Assembly (NCBI GenBank): GCA_042095835.1
Contig: JBELML010000049.1
Span: 1-38,460 of the forward strand
DNA from: DATFKA01 sp042095835
Lineage (GTDB): Bacteria > Bacteroidota > Bacteroidia > Chitinophagales > Saprospiraceae
Direction of reading: 5' to 3'
DNA: 38,460 nucleotides
Below the pieces are notes generated by a model. That model worked only from the letters and a program-made list of their open reading frames with translations, did not search any database and was not told the DNA's origin. Numbering within the stretch: position 1 is the stretch's first letter; each line of letters starts with the position of its first letter. Below, piece after piece: positions 17,050-25,724 of the stretch. The position numbers and the translations under genes are program-made.

Positions 17050-17772
17050 GTGGACAGGAACATCGCATTTTTAGAATTAAAGTATGGCAATATTTATGGC
17101 GGTTACCCCAACTTCTATGCAATTAGTGAAATCGCGCTTTTAGTTTTCGAACCGAGCTCAAATCGCATTTTTCTTGAAAGTTTTGTAAACAATGCACCGG
17201 TAGACATTGTCAACGTTTATTCCGAAGTGAATGAACTAGGACATACGATCGGTCGTATGAAAGAAGTGGTCAACCTACGTACTGGTCGCCGCAGTGAATT
17301 TGACGAAGAGTATAAGTTGGATGAAAATGACTTAGCCTTCGAATTCAACAAATTGAGACCTTCCAAAAACCCGATTAAGAACTTCCTTGTAAAAAACATG
17401 AGAAAGTATCGCTTTCGGGATCTAGTCGTCTTTGATGGCCGTAGGGATGTTTTTCTATGTGAGCGCTCAGGTGCCAACTTTAGCCGCAACAAGATCATAG
17501 ATATTCAGAAAGACCTCAATAAGGAGACTGATTATCTATTCTCCCTCAACAAACTAGCTGTAGTCATCAACTTTGAGTTGGACCGCTCTTACTTAAGATC
17601 CAATAATCTTGAGTATTGGTTGCATCCCATTGCTGCACGCCAAATCGTACCTAGGTCAGCTGCTTATGATGCAGCAAGGTTGATGATGGTCTTCAATGAA
17701 TACCATTACCACCAAGATGACTTCATGATCAAGGCGCAGCTACTACTCAATAAGATACAGACTGAGGAATAA
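17050..17772 (+). CDS. Hypothetical protein, possible degenerate DEDDh exonuclease fold
   Basis: This 240-residue protein starts at GTG 17050; the frame is open upstream to a stop near 16984 but offers no ATG. I do not recognise a named family. The pattern resembles RNase T/DnaQ-type exonucleases: a first strand AFLELKYG followed by ISEIALLVFEP, a middle VVFDGRRDVFL resembling the usual HNxxFDxxFL, and a C-terminal RSAAYDAARL resembling HxAxxDA. The first Asp-x-Glu is changed to Glu-Leu-Lys and the catalytic histidine is absent, so if the fold is right the enzyme may be inactive or altered. It is convergent with the DUF2141 gene, with one base between stops. Confidence 0.55.
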   Translation: MDRNIAFLELKYGNIYGGYPNFYAISEIALLVFEPSSNRIFLESFVNNAPVDIVNVYSEVNELGHTIGRMKEVVNLRTGRRSEFDEEYKLDENDLAFEFNKLRPSKNPIKNFLVKNMRKYRFRDLVVFDGRRDVFLCERSGANFSRNKIIDIQKDLNKETDYLFSLNKLAVVINFELDRSYLRSNNLEYWLHPIAARQIVPRSAAYDAARLMMVFNEYHYHQDDFMIKAQLLLNKIQTEE

Positions 17773-17773
17773 G

Positions 17774-18214
17774 TCAATACTCACTCCACTTTTTCAAAAC
17801 CACATTTACTTCTTGCTGGTCCTTGGAAAAGTGGAACTTGATATCCTTATACTTCGGCGCCTTCCATTTCACTTTTGGGTTATTCGAAAACGCATAAGGC
17901 TCCACAGGTATGCCCAAAGCACTTTTATCTAAACGATTATTGTCATTGACATCGTGGTAGACGGCTACGCCGTACTCCCCAAATGGAATATCCTCAAAAG
18001 AAAGATCCACATCATCCAAACTCTCCACCTTTATAATTCGACCAAGCACCTCTGCCCCTTGGTCATCCAATTGCTCTGCCTCATCATAAATAGCGATCCG
18101 GATACATCCTGACTCTTCACTCAGAGCGTCTACTTTCAAACGCATTGTTCCAAGATCAGGCGTAGTATCTACTACTAGCCCCAAATGGAGCCAGCCAATC
18201 AACAAGAGTATCAT
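17774..18214 (-). CDS. DUF2141 domain protein
   Basis: This 146-residue protein has a short hydrophobic N-terminus (MILLLIGWLHLGLVV) that may act as a signal peptide. A DUF2141 domain follows, recognisable from GCIRIAIYDEAEQ (about 36-48), FGEYGVAVYHDVNDN (about 78-92) and YAFSNNPK. The domain is a predicted beta sandwich of unknown function in exported proteins. It is divergent from the M20 amidohydrolase gene with about 100 bases between. An upstream extension of the start was not found. Confidence 0.8.
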   Translation of the reverse strand: MILLLIGWLHLGLVVDTTPDLGTMRLKVDALSEESGCIRIAIYDEAEQLDDQGAEVLGRIIKVESLDDVDLSFEDIPFGEYGVAVYHDVNDNNRLDKSALGIPVEPYAFSNNPKVKWKAPKYKDIKFHFSKDQQEVNVVLKKWSEY

Positions 18215-18315
18215 ACGTTTTCTTTTGGCTAGTAATTATTTTCCTTAAACTTGATTTTTCCCTAATAGGTTCAGATTGAGTATCTTACCTTTTTGTTAAA
18301 GCAAATAATACACTT

Positions 18316-19761
18316 ATGAAATTCATGCTACCTATTATAGGTCTAATACTGTGGAGTACCCCTTTTTGTTCGGCACAGTCCGATTTAGATAAACAACAAC
18401 GAGAAGTACTCCAAGCATTAGATAGTAAAACGGAAGTTTACGGAGATTTAGCGCATCAAATTTGGAATCTCGCTGAACTTGGCTTCCAAGAGGAAAAAAG
18501 TATCGCTCTACTCCAAGGGCAACTCCAAGCAGCAGGCTTCACAATCGAGCAAGGTGTGGCAGAAATTCCTACAGCCTTTGTAGCCAGCTATGGGAGCGGA
18601 GAACCAGTGATTGGCTTATTGGCAGAATACGATGCCCTACCAGGTATCTCACAAGATGCCGTACCGGTACAGCAAGCAAAAGAAGGGCTCAGCTCGGGGC
18701 ATGCTTGTGGACACCACCTCTTCGGTTCAGGCTCCGTAGCAGCAGCTATTGAGGTGAAAAATTGGCTTAAAAAAACAGGCACCTCAGGAACAATCAGACT
18801 ATACGGTACTCCAGCAGAGGAGGGCGGTGCTGGGAAAGTCTATATGGTACGCGCCGGTCTGTTCGATGATGTAGATGCTGTCATTCACTGGCACCCTGGA
18901 AGTGGAAACAGTGCAGACGCTAGCTCATCTTTAGCCAATAAATCTGCCAAATTTCGATTTTATGGCCAGGCCTCCCATGCAGCGGTTGCTCCAGAAAGAG
19001 GGCGCTCAGCTTTGGATGGTGTAGAGGCACTCAACTACATGGTCAATATGATGCGCGAGCATGTACCGATGGAGTCAAGAATCCACTACGTCATCACTCG
19101 TGGCGGTGAAGCACCCAATGTAGTACCTGCCTATGCAGAGGTTTTTTACTACGTTCGCCATCCTGAAATGCGTATGGTGCGCTCTATTTTCGATCGAGTA
19201 GTCAAAGCAGCTGAAGGAGCAGCACTAGGTACAGGCACTACACTCGACTATGAGGTCATACACGGCGTTTATAATTTGCTCCCCAATAAAACCTTGTCAG
19301 AGAAGATGCACCACAATCTTAAAATGGTAGGTGGTGTAGAGTACGATACCGAAGAAAAGGCTTTCGCCAAAAAAATTATCGCATCCTACCCTGATAAAAA
19401 GGTAAGCCCTGAGATGGCCAATGAGATAGATGAATTCACCGTCCGCGAGCGTGGCGCAGGAGGTTCTACTGATGTAGGCGATGTCAGTTGGGCGGTACCT
19501 ACCGTTGGTTTGAGAGCAGCTACCTGGGTACCAGGTACAGCACCTCATAGTTGGCAAGCCGTAGCCGCGGGTGGAATGAGTATTGGTAAAAAAGGAATGA
19601 TGGTCGCGGCTAAAACCATGGCACTCACCGCAATGGATTTATTCAAAGACCCCAGCATCTGTGCAAAAGCGCTGGAAGAATTAAAGGCCAGAAGAGGCAC
19701 AGATTATCGATACGAAGCTTTACTGGGAGACCGCAATCCACCGCTGGATTACCGGAAGTAA
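18316..19761 (+). CDS. Exported M20 family amidohydrolase (AbgB-like)
   Basis: This 481-residue protein has a signal peptide (residues 1-20, ending FCSAQ) and an M20 metallopeptidase core. Visible metal-site motifs are LLAEYDALPG (about 96-105), GHACGHH (128-134), TPAEEGGAGK (about 165-174) and an internal dimerisation domain starting near GQASHAAVAP. The best family match is the AbgB/IAL-type group that hydrolyses N-acyl or p-aminobenzoyl-glutamate amides; the substrate here is unknown. Being exported, it probably works in the periplasm on peptides or acyl amino acids. It stands alone and ends at a strong terminator (19768-19806). Confidence 0.88.
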   Translation: MKFMLPIIGLILWSTPFCSAQSDLDKQQREVLQALDSKTEVYGDLAHQIWNLAELGFQEEKSIALLQGQLQAAGFTIEQGVAEIPTAFVASYGSGEPVIGLLAEYDALPGISQDAVPVQQAKEGLSSGHACGHHLFGSGSVAAAIEVKNWLKKTGTSGTIRLYGTPAEEGGAGKVYMVRAGLFDDVDAVIHWHPGSGNSADASSSLANKSAKFRFYGQASHAAVAPERGRSALDGVEALNYMVNMMREHVPMESRIHYVITRGGEAPNVVPAYAEVFYYVRHPEMRMVRSIFDRVVKAAEGAALGTGTTLDYEVIHGVYNLLPNKTLSEKMHHNLKMVGGVEYDTEEKAFAKKIIASYPDKKVSPEMANEIDEFTVRERGAGGSTDVGDVSWAVPTVGLRAATWVPGTAPHSWQAVAAGGMSIGKKGMMVAAKTMALTAMDLFKDPSICAKALEELKARRGTDYRYEALLGDRNPPLDYRK

Positions 19762-19767
19762 TACCAT

Positions 19768-19806
19768 AAAAAACAGGTAGCAAAATAAATCTGCTACCTG
19801 TTTTTT
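19768..19806 (+). terminator. Intrinsic terminator after M20 amidohydrolase gene
   Basis: A perfect 15-bp stem (left arm 19768-19782, right arm 19792-19806) with a 9-base loop ends in six T residues, starting 6 bases after the stop codon. The A-run on the left arm means it could also work in the other direction, but no minus-strand gene ends close to it. Confidence 0.92.
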
Positions 19807-19825
19807 ATTACGCCTCATTCTTTTA

Positions 19826-19992
19826 TTAAGAAGTTGTCTAAGGTTTTCTGTTGCAGGCGAGAAAACAGGATTTTGAGGCTAATCAAGGCGAAAAACGCAA
19901 GCTATGCATCGCATAGATGAGGCTTTTTAACGAAGAGTAGCCTTAAAAGATGTTTTTGATAGCCCAACAAGGAAATTTTAAACAGCTTCTAA
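19826..19992 (+). repeat. MITE-like intergenic repeat, copy 1
   Basis: This 167-base non-coding element has imperfect inverted ends: TTAAGAAGTTGTCTAAGG at the left and, on the other strand from the right, TTAGAAGCTGTTTAAAA. Its core contains a perfect hairpin, CTATGC-ATC-GCATAG (19902-19916), flanked by A5 and T5 runs. About 100 bases of it align without gaps to the reverse complement of 38327-38429. No transposase is nearby. The right end covers the stop codon of the SCP2 gene. Confidence 0.7.
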
Positions 19993-20285
19993 GAAAACAA
20001 AGACTGCAACTTCATGGCTAAGCTCATGTCTCCCTGAATTTTTACCTTCCCAGACATTACGGCCATCATAGGATTGACACTGCCCGTACGAATACCATTT
20101 AAAGTATCAAGGCTAGTAGTAATCGTGCAATCAGCTTCCTTATCTTCGTTGGAAACCGCGGGCGTGTCTCCTGTAAAATCGAGGTGTACAACTTGACCAT
20201 CAAGGACAAACTTTAAGCGCTTATCCATGCCCGTTGCTTTGGCTGCATTTTCTTCAAATATCTTAGTTACTGCTGCTAAATCCAT
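19989..20285 (-). CDS. SCP2 sterol-binding domain protein
   Basis: This 98-residue single-domain protein matches the SCP2 sterol-carrier fold. Features are a C-terminal amphipathic PMMAVMSGKVKIQGDMSLAMK (shown in parts: MSGKVKIQGD, MKLQSLF) typical of the family, plus a central FVLDGQVVHLDF strand pair. SCP2 domains bind lipids or acyl-CoAs in a hydrophobic tunnel; the ligand here is unknown. It lies just downstream of batD but has its own promoter-like sequence (20315-20346). Its stop codon falls in the right end of a MITE-like repeat, so its last residues may have been set by that insertion. Confidence 0.85.
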   Translation of the reverse strand: MDLAAVTKIFEENAAKATGMDKRLKFVLDGQVVHLDFTGDTPAVSNEDKEADCTITTSLDTLNGIRTGSVNPMMAVMSGKVKIQGDMSLAMKLQSLFS

Positions 20286-20314
20286 AATTTTAAGTATTAA
20301 TCATTTGAGTGCAG

Positions 20315-20346
20315 CAAATTAGCGAAAATTCACTAAAAGTTCCCAA
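20315..20346 (-). promoter_or_regulatory. Candidate promoter of SCP2 gene
   Basis: On the minus strand TTG (complement of 20344-20346) is followed after 22 bases by TAATTTG (complement of 20315-20321). This resembles the Bacteroidota -33/-7 pair and has nearly the same geometry as the acpP candidate. It abuts the end of batD. Confidence 0.4.
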
Positions 20347-22095
20347 CTAATCTGCTGTTACTTGCTTCTCTATTGCCGCTAATACCGACAGCGCATTATC
20401 ATAAGAGCCTTGCATAGCAGCGGAGTTATCCATTCCAGCAAAAAGGGCCATTTCGCAGTTATTCACAATTTGTACAAATTGCTCTACTTTTTCCGCTTCT
20501 ACGTCCAACTGTTCTAGGCGCTGCCGCATATTCGTTTTGGTCATTTCAGAGCGGGGCAATTTCAACTTATCAGAAACGTAGCCCATCATTGCTTTAGATA
20601 CTTCATCATAAAAGGAGCGGCTATTATTGGCATCCAGAAATGATTTGGCCGTATCCAACCTAGCCATTGCGACCTTGTTGGCCTTTTGTGCTTTGAGAAT
20701 AGCAGGATCAATATTGGCCAATACCTGCAATTTATTTTTATACAAAACAGCTCCCACAAGGCCCAGAACAGGGAAGATCATTGCCAACCAATACCCAACA
20801 GACCCAAAGAAAAATAGACGTTTTTTTCGGAGCCTGGTATCAAGCTCTATGAAATTAAGCGCTGTCATCTGCTCACTATCATCGGGAGCAATGGTACTTT
20901 TGATAGCCGTACCCTGACGCACCGTGAGATCGTGATAGGCTCCCACTACCGTGAGATATTGGCTGCTATCTGGATCGAAGTAGGTAAATTTAGGCTGGAA
21001 CCCAAAACGCCCTGCTTCTTGAGGTAAATAAGTATACTCAATCAGTTTTTGACCATTGCGGTAACTATTATGCTCGCCCACGTATTCCTCGACCACATTG
21101 GGCTCTAGCGACTCAAAGCTATCAGGCGCATCGAGGTCGGGAATTTGCACCCGTTTGATATCGCCATTTCCTCTGATGAGCATCCGTAAAGTCAAGGCAT
21201 CATCTGTGGTTAAGGTAGACCTAGATATTTCGGTAGTTATAGAATATTTACCGACTGCTCCGCTAAAGCTAGAAGGCGAATTGGGTGGTAAAGATTTTAC
21301 ATTGAGATTCACTGCCGCTGTTTGTGAAGGCAGGCGCTTGATCTCATTGCCAAAAAAGAAGCTAGGTCTGCGGTCTTTATTAGTGACGACCCCCAGCTGA
21401 ATCACCGCGGGATCAATGCTTAGTGTCCCCGTCTGTTGGGGATACAAGGCCACACTCTTTAAGGTCTTCGTGATGTACTGCTGACCATCTATTATTTCTT
21501 GTCGGCGTCGACCATCAGGACGCTGTATATCCTCCGCATAAAACCCTGTATAATCAGATTCTTGGCTGATGTTGAAGTTTTGGATATCAACTTGGTAATA
21601 TAATTTATAGTCCAGTTTCACCTGCTGCCCTACATAAGCCTCCGTAGCACTCAATTCTGCTTGTACAAAAAACTGATCTTGAGGGCCCGTTTCGCCTTCT
21701 TTTGGCTCCAGCACCTCTACTGAAAATGGACTTGTTCGGAGGCTACGATTATTGGCGCTTATGGTAGCATTACCGATCGTGAATTTACCGACTCGCTTTG
21801 GTTGTAGGGTATAAATAAAGGAGATTTCCTTGGAGACATTCCCGTTAATCACCGTCGTCCTAGCCGATCGTGAAGGGCCCGAAACGATAACAAAATCGTT
21901 GAAGGAGGGCGGTTGAAATTGCCGACCATCTGCATTTCTTAAGGAAAAGGTGACCTCAAAATACCTATTCAACAAAACCTGCTTCGCATCAGCGTAGGCG
22001 GTGAAAGTAGCTCGATTATTTTGTGCTAGAACTGCTTGAGTCATCAGGATTAAGACGACTAAGCTTACTAGTTTTTGAAATACGGTATTTTGCAT
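20347..22095 (-). CDS. batD: BatD family protein (aerotolerance operon)
   Basis: This 582-residue exported membrane protein has a signal peptide (about 1-24, ending VLAQ), an N-terminal BatD domain region of repeated beta-sandwich modules (about 25-395), one transmembrane segment (about 425-448) and a C-terminal cytosolic helical region. It is the last gene of the Bat cluster and lies 6 bases after the short BatD paralogue. BatD proteins are thought to act with the VWA proteins BatA and BatB and the MoxR ATPase in stress tolerance and envelope integrity; the exact activity is not established. Domain order and length are normal for BatD. Confidence 0.9.
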   Translation of the reverse strand: MQNTVFQKLVSLVVLILMTQAVLAQNNRATFTAYADAKQVLLNRYFEVTFSLRNADGRQFQPPSFNDFVIVSGPSRSARTTVINGNVSKEISFIYTLQPKRVGKFTIGNATISANNRSLRTSPFSVEVLEPKEGETGPQDQFFVQAELSATEAYVGQQVKLDYKLYYQVDIQNFNISQESDYTGFYAEDIQRPDGRRRQEIIDGQQYITKTLKSVALYPQQTGTLSIDPAVIQLGVVTNKDRRPSFFFGNEIKRLPSQTAAVNLNVKSLPPNSPSSFSGAVGKYSITTEISRSTLTTDDALTLRMLIRGNGDIKRVQIPDLDAPDSFESLEPNVVEEYVGEHNSYRNGQKLIEYTYLPQEAGRFGFQPKFTYFDPDSSQYLTVVGAYHDLTVRQGTAIKSTIAPDDSEQMTALNFIELDTRLRKKRLFFFGSVGYWLAMIFPVLGLVGAVLYKNKLQVLANIDPAILKAQKANKVAMARLDTAKSFLDANNSRSFYDEVSKAMMGYVSDKLKLPRSEMTKTNMRQRLEQLDVEAEKVEQFVQIVNNCEMALFAGMDNSAAMQGSYDNALSVLAAIEKQVTAD

Positions 22096-22101
22096 TGGCG
22101 A

Positions 22102-22809
22102 TTACATCTTATAAATCTTGCGCTTCTTTTTCTTAGGTTGCTCTTGTGGGAACAATTGCTTCCATTCCTCTGGCATATTTTTCAACAAACTATCTGGAGG
22201 CATTTGAAAGAAATTAAACCCTTCTGGCATCTGAAAAAACAAACTATCTGGCGAGCCAAAATTGAAGTTATCTGGAAACATCTTGAAGAAGCTTCCATCA
22301 TCTGGAAACATTTTCTGCATTTGCTCTATCAACTGATCGAAATCTCCAAAACCCTGTAAGCCGTCAAAACCTGGCATTTGGGGGAAACCTCCACCAAAAT
22401 CAGGCGCCATCGGCTGCTTGATGCCATCAGGATTAGGAAGAACTAGTACCTCAACCGGAGAGGTTTCCAGAATATTTTCTGGCGTTTCGATATAAGCAGG
22501 TTCGATATAAAATGCACCTTCTTCTATAGGCTGTAGATAGTAGGTATAAGTTACAGATTGGCTCATTTGCCCATTCATAAAGCTCCTACTCGTAGAGGTA
22601 TTTGGACCACTTACTACCTTAAAATAAGTGCCTAGCTCAGGGGCTTTAAAATTACTGCCTTCTGCATTTTCTAATACAAAAGCCACTCTGAAGGAGTTGC
22701 CCATCAAGATCGAATCGGTACTAATTTGTACTGAAAAGCGCGCTCCCGACTGTCCGATTGCCATCACTGCCGAAAGCATAAAACTAATAATCAATGTGTA
22801 ATGCTTCAT
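22102..22809 (-). CDS. Short BatD paralogue with repetitive F/M-P-D tail
   Basis: This 235-residue protein has a signal peptide (about 1-19, ending AIGQ) and one beta module (about 23-126) closely resembling the first BatD module of the next gene (shared features: VVSGP, a FMNGQMSQSVTYTYYLQP-like strand, SPVEVLVL). The remaining hundred residues are low-complexity, rich in F, M, P, D and G with repeats such as MFPDD, MFPDN, QMPEG and QMPPDS, and end in a KKKKRK cluster. It has no membrane anchor. It looks like a partial duplication of batD that gained a disordered tail. It lies between batC and batD in the operon. Confidence 0.8.
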   Translation of the reverse strand: MKHYTLIISFMLSAVMAIGQSGARFSVQISTDSILMGNSFRVAFVLENAEGSNFKAPELGTYFKVVSGPNTSTSRSFMNGQMSQSVTYTYYLQPIEEGAFYIEPAYIETPENILETSPVEVLVLPNPDGIKQPMAPDFGGGFPQMPGFDGLQGFGDFDQLIEQMQKMFPDDGSFFKMFPDNFNFGSPDSLFFQMPEGFNFFQMPPDSLLKNMPEEWKQLFPQEQPKKKKRKIYKM

Positions 22810-22884
22810 GTCTTAAATGATGAAATATGTGAATTGGTGCAAATGCACCTAAAAATTATTCTACTAGAATTCAGTCAGCCTCCC

Positions 22885-23631
22885 CTAATACTTTTTCTTC
22901 GAGCGATTGGGGCCAGGCTTGGCTTTGGCCTTTCGTACTTTCTCCTGGACCTTTTTCTCCTCTTCTTCCATAATTTTTAAAAGCTGCTCGGCCTCCTCTT
23001 TACTGAGGTCTTTTGGCTGAGCCTGCTGCTCTTCATTCTCTTGTTTTTCCTCTTGCTGCTGTTCTTGTTGTTGTTGCTGTTGATCTTGTTGCTGATCCTC
23101 TTGATCTTGCTGCTGGTTTTGTTCCTGCTCTTGATCCTGGTCTTCTTGGTTTTCTTGATCCTGGTTTTGTTGTTGCTGCTGCTGTTGTTGTTGCTGAAGG
23201 CGGAGTTGCTGTTGTGCTAAAGCTAAATTATGCTTCGTTTCTTGGTCTTTAGCATTGAGTCGTAGAGCATTTTTATAAGCTTCAATGCTATTCTCAAAAT
23301 CTCCGTTACGATAGTGAGCGTTGCCCAAATTATGGAAAGCCATACTCTTGATAGCATCGTTAGGAGCTTTGTTGATCGCCGATTCATAATTTTTTATCGC
23401 GCTATCGTAGTTTTGTTTATTGTAGACAGTATTCCCGAGATTATAAGCTCCTTTGGGACTAGCCTTTTTCAACTGGGCTTTATTATACTCTTGCTCTGCT
23501 TCGGTAAAATTCTGCTTGCGGTAGAGCTGATCTCCCTTGCGCAGCGATTTATGAGCACTTTGCCCATAAGAGGAGCTGGCTACTATAAATAGAGCGCCGA
23601 TAATCAATGAAAGTTGTATAATCCGTTTCAT
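22885..23631 (-). CDS. batC: BatC-like TPR protein with long Q/E/D-rich tail
   Basis: This 248-residue exported protein has a signal peptide (about 1-23, ending SYGQ), about three tetratricopeptide repeats (about 27-145) and then a stretch of about 60 residues made almost wholly of Q, E, D and N (about 146-205). The C-terminus ends in LSKEEAEQLLKIMEEEEKK, recalling the conserved end of Bat TPR proteins, followed by a basic tail. BatC proteins probably act as scaffolds for the Bat complex. The glutamine runs are encoded mainly by CAA/CAG repeats, prone to slippage. It follows batB by 11 bases. Confidence 0.88.
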   Translation of the reverse strand: MKRIIQLSLIIGALFIVASSSYGQSAHKSLRKGDQLYRKQNFTEAEQEYNKAQLKKASPKGAYNLGNTVYNKQNYDSAIKNYESAINKAPNDAIKSMAFHNLGNAHYRNGDFENSIEAYKNALRLNAKDQETKHNLALAQQQLRLQQQQQQQQQQNQDQENQEDQDQEQEQNQQQDQEDQQQDQQQQQQEQQQEEKQENEEQQAQPKDLSKEEAEQLLKIMEEEEKKVQEKVRKAKAKPGPNRSKKKY

Positions 23632-23642
23632 AGCTTTACTGA

Positions 23643-24677
23643 TTAGTTTTCAGAAAAAAGATCTTTATCTCCCAAATAGCGATTCTTTCTATAAGATATC
23701 ATAAACTCCAACAAGATCAATAACAAAGCAATAGCCACTGGGATTTGGAAATAACTTTCGTACTCTTCAAATACCCGCTGCTCATAGGTTTGTTTTTCCA
23801 TCCGTTCAATCTTAGCACCCAAATTTGCTAGTATTTCTTCGCTACCACTAGACAGGTTGTAATAAGCACCATCTCCAGCTGTAGCAAGGTCACGGAGCAT
23901 CTCTTCGTTGATTTTCGACATCACTAAATTCCCCGTCTCATCGTACATATACTCATTTCTACCTCTGGTACGCGTAGGAATAGGAGCACCATCAGGCGTA
24001 CCCACACCAATAGTAAAAGTCAAAATGCCATCGTCTCTGGCAGCTCTCACCTGGGCCAAGGCCTCTTCGTCGTGCGTTTCTCCATCCGAAATAATAATGA
24101 CTGCACGGTTGGCTTTGTTCTCTACTTCAAAAGATTCTTGCGCCAATTCAACAGCTGCCGAGATCGCAGTCCCTTGATTAGACACCATTTGGGTATTCGC
24201 TGAACTCAAAAATATATTCATAGCCGCATAATCATCCGTAAGGGGCGTTTGCAGATAGGCACTCCCACCAAAGACGATCAGACCTAACCTTTCTGAGCGC
24301 AGACTACGCACCACATCCATTGCAAAACGCTTGGCTCTTTCCATACGATTGGGGGCGATATCCTCTGCATTCATACTTTTGGATACATCCAGCGCTAAAA
24401 AGACAGATACACTCTTGCGTTCTACCTTTTCCTTCTTCGTACCCAATTGCGGATTGGCCCAAGCCACTAATAAAAAAGCTAAAGCGCCCACCAAAAGACT
24501 GAACTTTACGGTATGCTTATAGGGTGAAAATTGAGGCATCAACTGCTGTATCAACTCCAAATGTCCAAAGCGACGAAAAGCTCGCTTGCGAGCCCGCTGC
24601 GCCAACCAGAATAAGCCTACCAATAAAGGTAAGCCCAGTAAAAAATACAACAAATTGATATGCTCAAATTGAAACAT
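23643..24677 (-). CDS. batB: BatB, VWA domain membrane protein
   Basis: This 344-residue protein has two N-terminal membrane segments (about 8-25 and 57-75), a von Willebrand factor A domain (about 90-295) and a C-terminal membrane segment (about 312-332). The metal-ion-dependent adhesion site DVSKS is complete (DxSxS, near residue 97), with a threonine in the expected downstream loop and DGETHD further on. VWA domains of this kind mediate protein contacts. It follows batA by 39 bases. Length and topology fit BatB. Confidence 0.92.
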   Translation of the reverse strand: MFQFEHINLLYFLLGLPLLVGLFWLAQRARKRAFRRFGHLELIQQLMPQFSPYKHTVKFSLLVGALAFLLVAWANPQLGTKKEKVERKSVSVFLALDVSKSMNAEDIAPNRMERAKRFAMDVVRSLRSERLGLIVFGGSAYLQTPLTDDYAAMNIFLSSANTQMVSNQGTAISAAVELAQESFEVENKANRAVIIISDGETHDEEALAQVRAARDDGILTFTIGVGTPDGAPIPTRTRGRNEYMYDETGNLVMSKINEEMLRDLATAGDGAYYNLSSGSEEILANLGAKIERMEKQTYEQRVFEEYESYFQIPVAIALLLILLEFMISYRKNRYLGDKDLFSEN

Positions 24678-24716
24678 AAATCCTATTATTGTTAGTATAT
24701 CTATCTATACGTAGTT

Positions 24717-25724
24717 CTAGGGAATTGCCCTAAACAAAGAATACCTCAAGATCACTTCTACTAATAAAAATAGCATCCCCGCAATTACAAAATTATAGAA
24801 TAACTCCTTGTAACGCTTGAATACTGTCACTTCAATTTCGGTCTTCTCTAGGCGGTCTATTTCATTATAAATCTCTTCTAATCCCTCTTCGGATAATGCT
24901 CGATAGTATTGCCCACCCGTCATCTGCGATATTTGCCGCAGTAGATCTTCATCAATTTCTACTCTTGCTAAGCCAAACATATATTTACCATCGCTACGTC
25001 GATTGACTGGACTCAGCGCGTCTCCATTGGTACCGACACCAATCGTATAAGTTTTTATATTAAACTCTCTGGCGATCTCGGCAGCTGTCTCCGGTTTGAT
25101 ATATCCTGCGTTGTTGACACCATCCGTTAGTAAAATCACGATTTTGCTTTTACTTGGGCTGTCTTTCAGCCTATTCACGGCCGTGGCTAATCCCATACCA
25201 ATGGCAGTTCCATCTTCTAATAGACCACACTCTAAATCTGCCAAAAAGGCTTTCACTACTCTATGGTCAGTGGTCAATGGGCATTGCGTGAAAGCTTCGC
25301 CTGCAAAAACACTTAGACCAATCCTGTCATAAGCTCTTTTTTCTACAAACTCCGTAGCCACGCGCTTACATACTGCCAGACGATCTGGTTGAAAGTCTTG
25401 TGCTAGCATACTGCTAGAAAGGTCCATGACCATCATGATATCGATCCCCTCTGCGTTGACTTCTTCCTCTTGGAATACATTCCTTGGTCGAGCTAGGGCA
25501 ATCACCAAAGTGATAAAAGCCAAAAGGCGTAAAATCGGCAGTAAAGCCCGAAATCGTCCCTTCCAGGAAGTAGTGCCCTCTACACTTTTCAGACTTGACA
25601 TTCTAAGGGTCGCATAGCGATTCCCGTATTGCTTGCGATACCACCATAATACGGCAGGTATCAGTAGCAGCAAAAGGAAAAACCAAGGGTGCAAAAAGCT
25701 GATATTTGAAAATAAATTACTCAT
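24717..25724 (-). CDS. batA: BatA, VWA domain membrane protein
   Basis: This 335-residue protein has two N-terminal transmembrane segments (about 14-28 and 62-80), a VWA domain with complete DLSSS metal site (about 101-105) and a C-terminal transmembrane segment (about 308-326). It resembles its neighbour BatB in plan, as expected for the paralogous pair. The start overlaps the stop of the preceding gene by 8 bases, indicating translational coupling. It is a core component of the Bat aerotolerance operon, which partners with MoxR-type AAA ATPases. Confidence 0.93.
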   Translation of the reverse strand: MSNLFSNISFLHPWFFLLLLLIPAVLWWYRKQYGNRYATLRMSSLKSVEGTTSWKGRFRALLPILRLLAFITLVIALARPRNVFQEEEVNAEGIDIMMVMDLSSSMLAQDFQPDRLAVCKRVATEFVEKRAYDRIGLSVFAGEAFTQCPLTTDHRVVKAFLADLECGLLEDGTAIGMGLATAVNRLKDSPSKSKIVILLTDGVNNAGYIKPETAAEIAREFNIKTYTIGVGTNGDALSPVNRRSDGKYMFGLARVEIDEDLLRQISQMTGGQYYRALSEEGLEEIYNEIDRLEKTEIEVTVFKRYKELFYNFVIAGMLFLLVEVILRYSLFRAIP

